This document shows, in pieces, positions 1-8,372 of a DNA stretch of 18,941 nt (position 1 is the first letter of the stretch; every line of letters starts with the position of its first letter). Both the position numbers and the translations under genes were made by a program. The DNA comes from an uncultured Thermoanaerobacteraceae bacterium (lineage in GTDB: Bacteria > Bacillota > DSM-12270 > Thermacetogeniales > Thermacetogeniaceae), in NCBI GenBank assembly GCA_937914965.1, contig CALGIY010000230.1, forward strand, positions 1-18,941, read 5' to 3'. The notes under the pieces are model-generated. The model ran no database searches. It saw only the letters and a list, made by a program, of their open reading frames with translations, and was not told where the DNA came from.

Positions 1-243
1 TTACCTTTTTACTTTTTTCACTGTGGACCAAGGTCCGTAGATTTTTTTGCCGTCTACTGTTTTAAAAGCTCTTACTTTATAAAAATAGGTCTTGCCTTTC
101 TTCAAAGTTTTGCTAGTCCAGGCGGTTTTATTCGTTTTTAAAGTCTTCGCTAATTTCCACTTTCCTTTACCTTGTTTGGAATAAACTTGGTAACCAGATT
201 CGCCAGCAATGTTCGTAAATTTAATCTTTGCTTTTTTATTTTT
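1..243 (-). CDS. C-terminal fragment of a Firmicutes-like surface protein with a fibronectin-III-type repeat (partial)
   Basis: Read on the minus strand, this stretch gives one uninterrupted frame of about 80 residues ending at a TAA (bases 1-3). It contains GESGYQVYSKQGKGKWK, then KTYFYKVRAFK, then YGPWSTVKKVKR at the C-terminus. Alternating aromatic, Gly and Lys residues with a Y-x-V-x-A/R strand are typical of the last fibronectin-III-like repeat in Clostridia/Lachnospiraceae cell-surface proteins, which dock on the wall or bind ligands. Going upstream in this frame, a stop (TAG) appears at 244-246 where more repeat would be expected, so the frame is cut there. The DNA is AT-rich and Lys-heavy, unlike the GC-rich DNA that follows. 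I infer a join near 241-246. The domain call rests on sequence pattern only. Confidence 0.55.
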   Translation of the reverse strand, partial: KNKKAKIKFTNIAGESGYQVYSKQGKGKWKLAKTLKTNKTAWTSKTLKKGKTYFYKVRAFKTVDGKKIYGPWSTVKKVKR

Positions 244-288
244 CTATTGCATGCAGCATAGATAACCTTTAGAAACCAAATTAACACT

Positions 289-3200
289 ATGCAACATAAA
301 ACTTTTAAAAATGCAATACCTAAGTTTTTGATAAGGAGTTCATCAGCAGTGAAACCTTTCATCAATGAAAATCATTGCCTGAAAGAGAATTTTCTCTTTC
401 CTATCCTTCTAACGATAGGTTTCTTTCTTCTGGGCAATCAGCTGGTCGCCCAGGAACACCTAACAATGGAAACAAAAGGGAAATTTGCCACCGGGACAGT
501 CCTGGATGCCGTTACTGGTAAACCCGTTCAAGGGGTCAGCATCCGGGGACTGGAAGTAGAGGCCAAGACCGACAGCAAGGGACGGTTCCAGCTCCCATCG
601 GACTCGTCCGAACGAAAGATATCTCTGAGCCATGTTGGGTACAGGGATACGGCAATTTTATTGGACCCATCGATCTTGCCGATGGAGATCATGTTGGTGC
701 CCGTGGCCAACATGATCGAGCAGGTGGAGGTCGTGAGTACCGGATACCAGCAGATACCCCGCGAAAGGGCTACCGGTAGCTTTGCTCTGGTGGACAGCAG
801 GACCCTGCAGCGCAGCCCGTCCATGAACATTCTTTCCAGGCTGAACGGGGTCACCAACGGATTGCTCTTGGACAGGAATACGGGCAATGCCGATGGAATG
901 AGCATTCGGGGCAGGAGTACGCTTTTCTCATCAACGAGGCCATTGGTGGTCGTCGATAATTTTCCCTATGAGGGGGATATCAACAGCCTGAATCCAAGTG
1001 ATATAGAAAGTGTGACGGTGCTGAAGGATGCCACCGCTGCCTCCATATGGGGCGTAAGGTCTGCCAATGGCGTGATCGTGATCACCACCAAGAAAGCAAA
1101 AGAGACCTTCAGCGCTGAGTTTTCATCAAATCTCACCGTTTCAGACCGGCCCGATCTTTTCTATCAGAAACGCATGGGGTCCGCGGAGCTGATCGAGCTG
1201 GAGAGTTTCCTCTTCTCCAAGGGTGAATACACCCGGGCCCTCAACAGCAGCTACGAGGACGTTTCGCCCGTTGTGGACCTGCTGGATCGCCTGGGAAAGG
1301 GTGAGATATCATCCGGCCGTGCAGAAGGCCTTTTGCAGCAGTATGCAGGGGTAGACAACAGGAAGGACCTGTCCGAAATCTTCTATAGGCCAAAATTCGA
1401 GCAGCAATATTATCTGGGCCTATCCTCATCGTCCAGATCGGTGCGCAGTACCATGAGCGTGGGATATGACCGTTCCCTCAAAGAAACGGTATCCGTGGAC
1501 CAGCAGCGATTGAACCTGAGGGCATCCAGCCAATGGAAGGATGCATCGGACAGGTTTGGCGCGGAAATGAACTTGTGGTATTCCGGCAACAGCAACAGAA
1601 ATGGGAATGCGCTGGGATTTAGTCCCAGGTTTCCCTATGAAAGGCTGTTGGGGGACGATGGGGCTCCCTTGGAGGTTTCAGCTGCCGGAACGCTCAGGAA
1701 ATCCTATACCGATACCGTGGGCAATGGAATGCTCCTGGACTGGAAATACCGACCCGTGGAGGAGCTTCGGGGCGAGTGGAACAGCTACTCCCGCAGCGAC
1801 CGCAACCTGAGGTACGATTTTGGTGCAAGGGGAGCCATTTACCGTTCCCTGGCGCTGAAGGTCAACTTCCTCTCCAGCACGGGTTGGCAGGACTGGAGCA
1901 CACTCTATGACCCAAGTTCCTTCTTTGTGAGGAACATGGTCAACCAGTTTTCCAGCATCGATCCATCCACAGGTACAGTGACCAGGCCGGTCCCCTTGGG
2001 CGCGATAATGGACCGAGGGACGGTTCGCTCGGATTCCAGGTACGGGCGCGCGCAGCTAGACTGGAACGAGACGCTCTGGGAAGACCATAGGCTTAGCGGT
2101 CTTTTGGGTGCCGAGTGGAGGCAGGACAGGGTCCGTTCGGAGAGCCCCGGTTATATCTATGGATATGACAGTGACCTGGAAAATTTTGCCGAGGTGGACA
2201 TATTCAGCTTCTTTCCCATATACCATAACGGTGACTACAGGAGGATCGAGCGGTATGGTACCCTTAGAAGGCAGGTGGACAACAACAGGTCTTGGTTCGG
2301 CCTGATGTCCTATACTTTCAGGGACAACCTCACGGTGACCGCAAGTGCACGGAAGGATGCCTCCAACATCTTCGGTGTCTCCGCCAACCAGAAGGGGGTA
2401 CCGCTATGGTCCCTGGGAACTTCCTACTCGTTCCAGGACCTTTTGGGGTGGCCGCCCCTTGATAGGCTGAAGTTGAGGGTTACCTATGGCTACAACGGGA
2501 ACGTCGACAAGAGTACAACGGCATTCCTGACCTCTGTGCTCTACCAGAACAGGAACCTCTGGGGGAGCCCCGCGGACCGGATCACCAATCCGCCAAACAG
2601 TGCCCTGAGATGGGAGCGTGTCTCCAATTTGAACATTGGCCTCGATTTCCAGGCCTTGGGCAACCGATTTGGGGGTTCCCTGGAATATTACATCAAGCGG
2701 GGCAAGGACCTGATGGGAAACAGCCCCATAGCCCCTCAGACCGGGGTTACCGAGTTCTATGGCAACGTTGCCCGCACCAAAACCGGGGGCATCGACGCCC
2801 AGGTATGGATCGACTGGGTGAGCTCCGGGGCGGCCAGGTTCAGGACAGACCTGATCTATAACCACACCAGGGACCGCGTCGTTGATTACTATGCTGCCAC
2901 AAGTACGAATTCCGACGTGGTGACCGCTTCGGGCATCTTCCCGATTGCCGGCAACCCCATCAACTCTCTTGTCCTCTACCGGTCTGCCGGCCTTGACCAT
3001 AAGGGCGACCCGATGGGATATCTCGGGGGCAAAGAGTCTGACGAGTACAGCGGGATACTGAACGGCTTCGAAAGGGATGCCCTAATCGTGATGGGCTCGA
3101 TGTCACCGACCCATTACGGCAGTTTGCGAAACACGCTGTCCTTCAAGGGTTTTGAGATATCCTTCCAGCTGCTTTACAAGCTGGGGAACTACCTTCGAAG

Positions 3201-3588
3201 GACCAATTCCATGAATTCCTCGGAACTGATCGCCGGACGCTACACCTTCTCGGATTACCATCGCAGGTGGCAGCGGCCGGGGGATGAGGCAACCACACAG
3301 GTTCCCAGGTTCGTCTATCCCAGGGATCTGAACAGGGAGGAGTTCTACCAGCATTCCTCTGTCCTGGCCTATAGTGGAAGTGCCGTCAGGTTGCAGGATC
3401 TCAGGGTTTCCTATGCCATCTTGCCCTTTGCTTCACGTAGAAAGGCAGAACTGCAGCTTTTCCTTCACGCCAATAATCTGGGCATCATCTGGAGGGCCAA
3501 TGGGGAAGGGCTGGATCCGGATATAGGGGACGGAATCCCATCACCTTTTGAAATGACTCTTGGTATTAAATTAAACTACTGGAAATGA
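289..3588 (+). CDS. SusC/RagA-type TonB-linked outer-membrane transporter
   Basis: A 1,099-residue protein of normal SusC/RagA length. In this family a 22-strand outer-membrane barrel imports glycans or peptides using TonB energy, with SusD as the lid. Order of parts: an N-terminal export signal with hydrophobic core about residues 35-52 ending LVAQ; a carboxypeptidase-regulatory-like beta domain about 67-135 (GTVLDAVTGKPVQGVSI ... HVGYRDT); the TonB plug about 140-265, with SIRGRSTLF, PLVVVDNFPYEGDI, ESVTVLKDATAASIWGVRS and NGVIVITTKK, all SusC hallmarks; then the barrel, ending in an aromatic-rich strand (LGIKLNYWK). An in-frame GTG at 349 with AAGGAG 10 bases upstream is an alternative start giving a signal peptide of more usual length. 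It overlaps susD by 4 bases (ATGA). The substrate cannot be read from sequence. Confidence 0.95.
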   Translation: MQHKTFKNAIPKFLIRSSSAVKPFINENHCLKENFLFPILLTIGFFLLGNQLVAQEHLTMETKGKFATGTVLDAVTGKPVQGVSIRGLEVEAKTDSKGRFQLPSDSSERKISLSHVGYRDTAILLDPSILPMEIMLVPVANMIEQVEVVSTGYQQIPRERATGSFALVDSRTLQRSPSMNILSRLNGVTNGLLLDRNTGNADGMSIRGRSTLFSSTRPLVVVDNFPYEGDINSLNPSDIESVTVLKDATAASIWGVRSANGVIVITTKKAKETFSAEFSSNLTVSDRPDLFYQKRMGSAELIELESFLFSKGEYTRALNSSYEDVSPVVDLLDRLGKGEISSGRAEGLLQQYAGVDNRKDLSEIFYRPKFEQQYYLGLSSSSRSVRSTMSVGYDRSLKETVSVDQQRLNLRASSQWKDASDRFGAEMNLWYSGNSNRNGNALGFSPRFPYERLLGDDGAPLEVSAAGTLRKSYTDTVGNGMLLDWKYRPVEELRGEWNSYSRSDRNLRYDFGARGAIYRSLALKVNFLSSTGWQDWSTLYDPSSFFVRNMVNQFSSIDPSTGTVTRPVPLGAIMDRGTVRSDSRYGRAQLDWNETLWEDHRLSGLLGAEWRQDRVRSESPGYIYGYDSDLENFAEVDIFSFFPIYHNGDYRRIERYGTLRRQVDNNRSWFGLMSYTFRDNLTVTASARKDASNIFGVSANQKGVPLWSLGTSYSFQDLLGWPPLDRLKLRVTYGYNGNVDKSTTAFLTSVLYQNRNLWGSPADRITNPPNSALRWERVSNLNIGLDFQALGNRFGGSLEYYIKRGKDLMGNSPIAPQTGVTEFYGNVARTKTGGIDAQVWIDWVSSGAARFRTDLIYNHTRDRVVDYYAATSTNSDVVTASGIFPIAGNPINSLVLYRSAGLDHKGDPMGYLGGKESDEYSGILNGFERDALIVMGSMSPTHYGSLRNTLSFKGFEISFQLLYKLGNYLRRTNSMNSSELIAGRYTFSDYHRRWQRPGDEATTQVPRFVYPRDLNREEFYQHSSVLAYSGSAVRLQDLRVSYAILPFASRRKAELQLFLHANNLGIIWRANGEGLDPDIGDGIPSPFEMTLGIKLNYWK
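336..351 (+). promoter_or_regulatory. Possible ribosome binding site and GTG start for susC
   Basis: ATAAGGAGTT lies just upstream of an in-frame GTG (349-351). Starting there would give KPFINENHC followed directly by the hydrophobic signal core, removing a 20-residue N-terminal extension. The ATG at 289 has only an A-rich context and no Shine-Dalgarno sequence. Either start is possible, because Bacteroidota often do without a Shine-Dalgarno sequence. Confidence 0.35.
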
Positions 3589-4964
3589 TGAAAAGATCAA
3601 TATTTTATTTTACCGCACTGCTCTCGCTGCTGGGATGCTCGGCTGAATTCCTGGAAGAGAGGCCCAACAGTAACATCATCGTTCCGGCCTCACCGGATGA
3701 TTTCCAGCGGCTGCTGGACAACTTCACGGCCGTGGGCTATACCAGCGCACTGCCCCACCTGAGCGCGGACGAATATTTCATAACCTCAGAATCGGACTGG
3801 CTCTCCAGCAGGTCGGCCACCGAGCGCAATGCCTATGTCTGGGAGCGGGACGTTTTTGGAGGGGAGGTCGCAAGGGAAGACTGGAACGCTCCCTACAGGA
3901 CCGTTTTCTACGCCAACAGCATAATCGATGGGGTACAGAAGCAGACCGGTGGCCTCATCCAGGGAGGCCAGTACGCTGAGGTCTACGGACAGGCCCATTT
4001 TCACAGGGCAAGGGCAAATTATGACCTGCTCAAGAACTTCTCTGTACCCTTCGACTCACTCACCCAGTCATCGGATTTGGGCATACCCCTGCGCAGGGAC
4101 CCTTCGGTCGATGCCCTGATGCCAAGGGCCAGCGTCCAGGAGTGCTACGCTTCGGTCTTTGCAGACCTACAGCAGGCACTCGCTCACCTGAAGAGCTATG
4201 GACCGCTCCCAGAGAGGAACAGGCCCACCAGGTTGGCCGTCTTTGCGCAGCTCTCAAGGATATATCTGTACCGGGGAGAGTTCCATCCGGCAGAGAGGTA
4301 TGCCGACAGCGTCCTGAATCGCTACGACAGGCTGATCGATTACAATTCGGTTTCCACGGAAACCAATACACCATTTTCCCTGACCAATGACGAGCTGATC
4401 CTGTACGGTGCCACCAACAGCTACAACAACGCATCCCAGCTCAACCAGGGCGGGACGGTGTTCGTGGACACTTCGCTGATGGCGCTCTACGATACGGGCG
4501 ACCTGAGGCGCAGCGTCTTTTTCAGGGAGGTCCTACCCGGCAGGCACATCGTGAAGAGGGGCTACAACGGGAGTGGGCTCAGCCCGTTCAATGGACTGGC
4601 CGTCGATGAGGTCCTGCTCATAAAGGCAGAGTGCCTGGTGCGCAGGGGGGACCTGCATGGCGCGGAGGTCCTCTACAACAGGCTGCGGAAGCACAGGTAT
4701 TCCCTTGGCACGTACGCCAGCACAACATTCCTTGAGGCACCCTCTGCCCTTGAGTTGGTCCTGCTGGAGAGGAGGAAGGAACTGGTCTGGAGGGGGATCC
4801 GCTGGGACGACATCAAGAGGCTGAACGGCCGTGGCGCAGGCATCGTGCTCAGACGGACATTGGGCCGAAAGGTACATACCCTTGAGCCCACCTCCGGGAG
4901 GTACGTTTTCAATATCCCCCAGGACGAAATAAACAGGAGCGGAATCGCCCAGAACGAAAGATAG
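3585..4964 (+). CDS. SusD/RagB-family outer-membrane lipoprotein
   Basis: A 459-residue surface lipoprotein that in this family caps the SusC barrel and captures the ligand. The N-terminus is a lipoprotein signal with lipobox LLGC (acylated Cys18), followed by EFLEERPNSN, a typical SusD opening. The middle is helical and TPR-like (FHRARANYDLLKNFSVPFDS ... LFARLSRIYLYRGEF-like segments). The C-terminal hallmark ELVWRGIRWDDIKRLN corresponds to the SusD 'ERRKEL..EG.RW.DLKR' signature, and the last residues (FNIPQDEINRSGIAQ) match the usual C-terminal end. At 459 residues it is on the short side for SusD proteins. It overlaps the susC stop by 4 bases (translational coupling) and lies 23 bases before the tlpA-like gene. 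Ligand unknown. Confidence 0.93.
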   Translation: MMKRSIFYFTALLSLLGCSAEFLEERPNSNIIVPASPDDFQRLLDNFTAVGYTSALPHLSADEYFITSESDWLSSRSATERNAYVWERDVFGGEVAREDWNAPYRTVFYANSIIDGVQKQTGGLIQGGQYAEVYGQAHFHRARANYDLLKNFSVPFDSLTQSSDLGIPLRRDPSVDALMPRASVQECYASVFADLQQALAHLKSYGPLPERNRPTRLAVFAQLSRIYLYRGEFHPAERYADSVLNRYDRLIDYNSVSTETNTPFSLTNDELILYGATNSYNNASQLNQGGTVFVDTSLMALYDTGDLRRSVFFREVLPGRHIVKRGYNGSGLSPFNGLAVDEVLLIKAECLVRRGDLHGAEVLYNRLRKHRYSLGTYASTTFLEAPSALELVLLERRKELVWRGIRWDDIKRLNGRGAGIVLRRTLGRKVHTLEPTSGRYVFNIPQDEINRSGIAQNER

Positions 4965-4987
4965 ATAACACTAAAAAAATAAATGAG

Positions 4988-6511
4988 ATGAAAAAATCAA
5001 AAAAAATCAAATTGCACCAATTCTGCCTGGCCCTGGTGGTTTCCCTATGGACAACCTGCAGTTTAGGGCAGAAAGTTTTCATGGGGAGCGTTGACCCTTC
5101 CCTAAAGGTTGATTCCATAGAGTTCAGGTATTCGGGTGATGTCCTGGGGATGGGGCGTATATATTCGGAGGCACCCGCTCACTATGCCAGGCTGGAATCG
5201 GGGAGTTTCCAAATCAACCTGCCAGAGACCCCCGGTCCTTCCTATCTGCTCATCATCCCTCCCAGCGGCACACTTCAGGCCGAGAAGCTTTTCCGTCCGC
5301 TGTCCTATGGCCCTTTCCTGATGGGAAAGGGGGATACACTTGATCTGCGCGTCTCGGGTTCGCGGATATCGCCCGGACCTGCATCCACCCCAGCGTGCCT
5401 CCTGCAGATGCAGGCCATCTCTCTGGATGAGGAGCGTTTAGAGGAAATGGTCCGGATCAGGGTGCGCTACAACCAAAATGACACTGTCGGGTTGGCCCAA
5501 AGGACCCGTCCTTTCCTTGATGAAGTCCGTGCGGCATACCGGGGTTGGGAAGCCGCCCTGATGGAGAACTTCGAACGCTATCTGCCAATGCTGGACCCTG
5601 AGTTTGCACGGGTCCTTCGATATGAACAGATAGGGAGGCTGAGGAACAGGGAGTTGGGTGGATTTCGTTATTTGGTGGAGCTGGGCCCTGATGCTGCCCG
5701 CCCCGTTGCAGCGCGCTATTATATGGACAGCCAGATCGGCCGGGAACAGGATTATGCAAGATCATATGAAGGCAACTCTCCCGAATTTGCCTCCTACCTC
5801 AACATGAAGGCAGTGACGGACCTGCTTGTAGCATATAGCATGGTCCAGGGGAGAATGTCGGTTGAATTTCCGCCCGTACTGGATATAATAGCCCGAAGGT
5901 ATCAGGGCAGGACCTTTGATGAGGTTGCTTTTTCGGCATTCTTGGACCGAGGGGCCCGAAAGTACATGGACCCTAGGACCTTTTCTGTCCTATCCTCAAA
6001 GATTGGGGAGCCCCAAAGGAGGGAATACGTGCTGAAGCAGAGGTCAAGGACTTCCCCGGGGAATCCTTTCTTCGAATTCGAAATGGTGGACCAGGACGGT
6101 CAGCTGGTGAGGAATTCGGACCTTGAGGGCAAGGTGGTCGTATATGACTTCTGGTACACGGGTTGCATAGGCTGCGCGGTATTGCACAAGGCAATGCGTC
6201 CTGTAAAGGACCGGTTCAGGGGGAATCCCAATGTCAGGTTCGTCAACATATCGGTGGACCTGGATGAACAGAGATGGAAGAGTTCGGTGACATCCGGAGC
6301 ATATTCCTCAGAAGGCGACATAAACCTCTGGGTAGGTCCGGGAAAAGACCGGGCCATCGTGAGGCACCTGGGGATAAATTCATATCCAACCCAAGTGATA
6401 GTGGATGGCAACAACCGAGTGGTAGCCATGAATCCACCGGATGTCCGGACAAGCAGCCAGGTACCGGGATTCATCGAGATGGTCGAGCGTGCCATAGAAC
6501 CGAAAATGTAG
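4988..6511 (+). CDS. Exported TlpA-like thioredoxin-fold protein with a large N-terminal domain
   Basis: A 507-residue protein with an N-terminal signal peptide (basic MKKSKKIK, then hydrophobic FCLALVVSLW, ending about CSLGQ). Residues about 25-360 form a long N-terminal region without a motif I recognise; such regions are common in Bacteroidota TlpA-like proteins that accompany SusCD. The C-terminal ~150 residues are a TlpA/AhpC-TSA-type thioredoxin fold: FFEFEMVDQDG, then VVVYDFWYTGCIGC with the redox pair Cys393-Cys396, FVNISVDLD, and the cis-proline loop SYPTQVIVD. Proteins like this reduce or exchange disulfides in the periplasm. It is the third gene of the susCD operon, which suggests it acts on cysteines of the imported substrate or of partner proteins; that link is inferred. 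It is convergent with the gene at 6572. Confidence 0.88.
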   Translation: MKKSKKIKLHQFCLALVVSLWTTCSLGQKVFMGSVDPSLKVDSIEFRYSGDVLGMGRIYSEAPAHYARLESGSFQINLPETPGPSYLLIIPPSGTLQAEKLFRPLSYGPFLMGKGDTLDLRVSGSRISPGPASTPACLLQMQAISLDEERLEEMVRIRVRYNQNDTVGLAQRTRPFLDEVRAAYRGWEAALMENFERYLPMLDPEFARVLRYEQIGRLRNRELGGFRYLVELGPDAARPVAARYYMDSQIGREQDYARSYEGNSPEFASYLNMKAVTDLLVAYSMVQGRMSVEFPPVLDIIARRYQGRTFDEVAFSAFLDRGARKYMDPRTFSVLSSKIGEPQRREYVLKQRSRTSPGNPFFEFEMVDQDGQLVRNSDLEGKVVVYDFWYTGCIGCAVLHKAMRPVKDRFRGNPNVRFVNISVDLDEQRWKSSVTSGAYSSEGDINLWVGPGKDRAIVRHLGINSYPTQVIVDGNNRVVAMNPPDVRTSSQVPGFIEMVERAIEPKM

Positions 6512-6538
6512 GTGGGTTCCACTTTCAGTAAAATGGAA

Positions 6539-6563
6539 AGAATCCCGGCAAGGCCGGGATTCT
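6539..6563. terminator. Intergenic hairpin terminator, probably bidirectional
   Basis: An 11-bp perfect stem (AGAATCCCGGC paired with GCCGGGATTCT) with a 3-base loop sits between two convergent genes. Outside the stem the minus-strand copy continues into a T-rich run (CTTTCCATTTT), and the plus-strand copy into TCTCT. The position, 27 bases after the tlpA stop and 8 bases before the stop of the opposing gene, fits a shared terminator. Confidence 0.7.
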
Positions 6564-6571
6564 CTGAGTGT

Positions 6572-6907
6572 TTAGGGGATATAGACGCCCTTCTTGGCAT
6601 CCATCTCCACGATCAGCCCCTGCGCTTTCAGGTCATCGGCCTGAGAAGCACTGAATGTGCTGGGAACGGAACCAGGTTTTTCAGTTCTCTGCCAAGCACA
6701 GGTGTTCGTGCTGTTTTCTTGGCAGTTGTTTGGGTCATAGGCCCCGGAGAGAGGTGTATATTCCCCACTGGAGGAATTGACGTAGATTTCTCCAGCCAAC
6801 CTGGCGCTCGAGCTGTTGCTTTCGGTGAACGCACTCATCGAAAATGCGGTCCCGATCACGGCCAGTCCCAACAGGGAGGGGCCGTATGTTTTTTTTATGA
6901 TGTTCAT
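6572..6907 (-). CDS. Small exported protein with two cysteines, DUF6520-like
   Basis: A 111-residue protein starting MNIIKKTYGP, with a signal-peptide-like hydrophobic stretch LLGLAVIGTAFSMSAF (about residues 12-27) and a mature part of about 80 residues with exactly two cysteines (Cys62, Cys70) in YDPNNCQENSTNTCAW. The layout (short export signal, small domain with two cysteines eight apart) matches the Bacteroidota DUF6520 proteins that commonly sit beside MauE-like and SusCD genes. Function is unknown for the family. It follows the MauE-like gene by 26 bases in the same direction and is likely co-transcribed with it. The start was chosen at the Met that opens the signal sequence; the frame is open further upstream, but a start there would add residues before the signal and run into the MauE-like gene. 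Confidence 0.75.
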   Translation of the reverse strand: MNIIKKTYGPSLLGLAVIGTAFSMSAFTESNSSSARLAGEIYVNSSSGEYTPLSGAYDPNNCQENSTNTCAWQRTEKPGSVPSTFSASQADDLKAQGLIVEMDAKKGVYIP

Positions 6908-6933
6908 GATGTTCTTGTTTTTATGTTCAAAAA

Positions 6934-7413
6934 TCAGTTGTTTTTCCGGATGGCCCACATTCCCAGCATAAGGATGATGATATTGAATGCCAGGTGCTGC
7001 TCCCATCCCATCGATCCGATGACACCGCCGCAGTGGCACAGCTTTTCCCTGACAAAAGCGATCATCAGAAGCAAGTAGGCCGTAAATGCTCCCATCAGGG
7101 CTACGGAGGCCTTTAGGGAATTGTGCCGCAGCTTTCTGCTGGGAAGGACCATTCCCAGGGCCAGGAGTAGTTCTAGGGCGGGGATCCCCCATCCGATCAC
7201 CGCGGCATGGCTGCCCAGAATGGGGACCCTGCCTATGCCCTTTATGAAAGGTGCGATGTCCATCAGTTTGCTGTAACCCGTGTAAGCAAAAAGGAAGACA
7301 TAGATCAGACAGACCGTCTGGTTGACCAAGATTTCCCTGGACTGGGACAGCCTTCGGTCGGAGGTTCCGGCCGTCCCGGCCGCCACTCCCGTTCTTTGGA
7401 ATCGTTTTTTCAT
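6934..7413 (-). CDS. MauE/DoxX-type redox-associated membrane protein
   Basis: A 159-residue integral membrane protein with four hydrophobic segments (about 32-48, 68-90, 100-121, 138-154). The pattern SKLMDIAPFIKGIG after helix 1, PALELLLALGM in helix 2 and CHCGG (Cys126, Cys128) between helices 3 and 4, followed by GWEQHLAFN, is characteristic of the MauE-like branch of the DoxX/VKOR-like membrane redox proteins of Bacteroidota. These are thought to help form or shuttle disulfides in exported proteins; the original MauE is needed for maturing methylamine dehydrogenase. The gene is followed at 26 bases by a secreted two-cysteine protein and faces a thioredoxin-fold gene, which supports a disulfide role. 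It has no link here to methylamine use. Confidence 0.85.
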   Translation of the reverse strand: MKKRFQRTGVAAGTAGTSDRRLSQSREILVNQTVCLIYVFLFAYTGYSKLMDIAPFIKGIGRVPILGSHAAVIGWGIPALELLLALGMVLPSRKLRHNSLKASVALMGAFTAYLLLMIAFVREKLCHCGGVIGSMGWEQHLAFNIIILMLGMWAIRKNN

Positions 7414-8197
7414 GGTATGCTTTGCCTGTTGGTGTGAATCGGTAGTTCATCTTGCGGGCGCCGGTACTCTTCCGGACCTCACCGCCAAAAAAAAGTTACC
7501 CCCCGGATGGGGAAAGAGAGCGAATTTACGGTTGTGGAATTCCTTTAACATAACTGTGTTCTTGGTCATTGTTGTGGTCGAAAAATTGGCCACTTCGGCT
7601 TTTCCCATAAAGGTCAATGGCAAATCAGTGGGCCATCTTTCCAGCTCCTGAAAAGAAGTTGCCCGCCATCGGGCCGCATCCCCGGCTCTTGGACTCAACG
7701 GCTCCAGGAACGGGTTTCCAGTGCCGGATTGAATTTTCAGAAACGGTCATGTAAAGGTCGATGGATAATCCCGTGCAACAAAACAAAATACCGCCAACTC
7801 CCCAATTAGGGGTTCCAGGGGATATGAAATGGGAGCTGGACCCAAATTACCGGTGATTTTGGCAATATCGTCTTTCCACCGGCGGAAACCCCTGGTCCAA
7901 GGAGTTTGCAGCCGGTACTGAGAGTTCAGGAAGAGCCATGTCTGGGTGTGATTATCAGCGTTTTCGACATAGGTTCCCTGCCCGAAGTGCAGTTTTTAAC
8001 CCTCCAAACAGTCTTTTTGGGCAATAATGACGAATTTCTTCTCCCTGTGGGCCAAAACTTGGTTTTCCTGCCCGTGCCCCTTGCGCTGCCGGGATCTTTG
8101 GGGCACCTTTGTCCTGATCGATCGCAAAGACTCCTTGGCCTGGAGCCGCCGTTCCGGTGCGAGACCGGAAGAGTATTAACCACAGAGGACCATAAAA
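7414..8197. other. Intergenic stretch with no convincing gene
   Basis: Between the divergent MauE-like gene (-) and the 44-residue peptide ORF (+) I see no ORF with family-like sequence. The longer open frames on both strands are low-complexity in composition and have no motifs. Two short ORFs have purine-rich sequence just before ATG (7761-7856, 31 residues, MDNPVQQNKI start; and 7939-8028, 29 residues, MSGCDYQRF start), but nothing else supports them. CCCCAATTAGGGG (7800-7812) is a small inverted repeat. I found no clear TAnnTTTG promoter for either flanking gene. Confidence 0.5.
8152..8170. promoter_or_regulatory. Inverted repeat upstream of the peptide ORF
   Basis: TTCCGGT-GCGAG-ACCGGAA is a perfect 7-bp inverted repeat with a 5-base spacer, ending 27 bases before the ATG of the 44-residue ORF. 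It could be an operator or a 5'-leader hairpin. LytTR regulators usually bind spaced direct repeats, so binding by the regulator encoded downstream is not implied. Confidence 0.35.
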
Positions 8198-8332
8198 ATG
8201 GAAAGCAAGCAGAGACATCACCGCTACATCCTGCTCTCGGACATTCCCATCTCCCCGTTGGAGATGCTTGGGCTGGGACAGGACCATCCTGACGACCCGA
8301 AATGCAACATCGTGTTTCCGTCTCAGAACTGA
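8198..8332 (+). CDS. 44-residue cysteine-containing peptide, candidate signal or modified-peptide precursor
   Basis: A short ORF opening MESKQRHHRYILLSD and ending DPKCNIVFPSQN, with a single cysteine 9 residues from the C-terminus and no signal peptide or Gly-Gly leader. A purine-rich AGAGGA lies about 8 bases before the ATG, a good ribosome site for this genome. It is immediately followed by a 14-bp hairpin and then, on the same strand, an acyltransferase-like gene and a two-component system. A charged N-terminal half and a short tail with one Cys, Ser and Asn would suit a leader/core precursor, but no known precursor family is recognised. It may also be a chance ORF. The call rests on ribosome site, terminator and gene order. 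Confidence 0.42.
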   Translation: MESKQRHHRYILLSDIPISPLEMLGLGQDHPDDPKCNIVFPSQN

Positions 8333-8335
8333 GCG

Positions 8336-8372
8336 TGGGCGCACATCCCCAGGGATGTGCGCCCATCCTTTT
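8336..8372 (+). terminator. Strong hairpin after the peptide ORF
   Basis: TGGGCGCACATCCC pairs perfectly over 14 bp with GGGATGTGCGCCCA, with a minimal loop, followed by TCCTTTTG. It begins 3 bases after the peptide stop and lies 61 bases ahead of the acyltransferase-like gene. The weak T-tract suggests partial termination or 3'-end protection, which would make more peptide message than message for the downstream genes. Confidence 0.65.

Noticed and set aside
2404..3000. 198-codon frame on the minus strand inside susC, and similar long antisense frames inside susD, tlpA and the acyltransferase gene
   Set aside because: They lie opposite clearly coding genes, have Pro/Gly/Arg-rich composition without motifs, and reflect high GC at codon third positions.
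7761..7856. 31-residue ORF preceded by AAAGG as a second peptide precursor
   Set aside because: No terminator, no similarity to the 44-residue peptide and no clustering with another gene; ORFs of this size are frequent by chance.
7906..8366. 128-codon (+) and 146/129-codon (-) frames around the peptide ORF
   Set aside because: They overlap each other and the hairpin, have no ribosome site or family pattern, and would require translating through the 14-bp palindrome.
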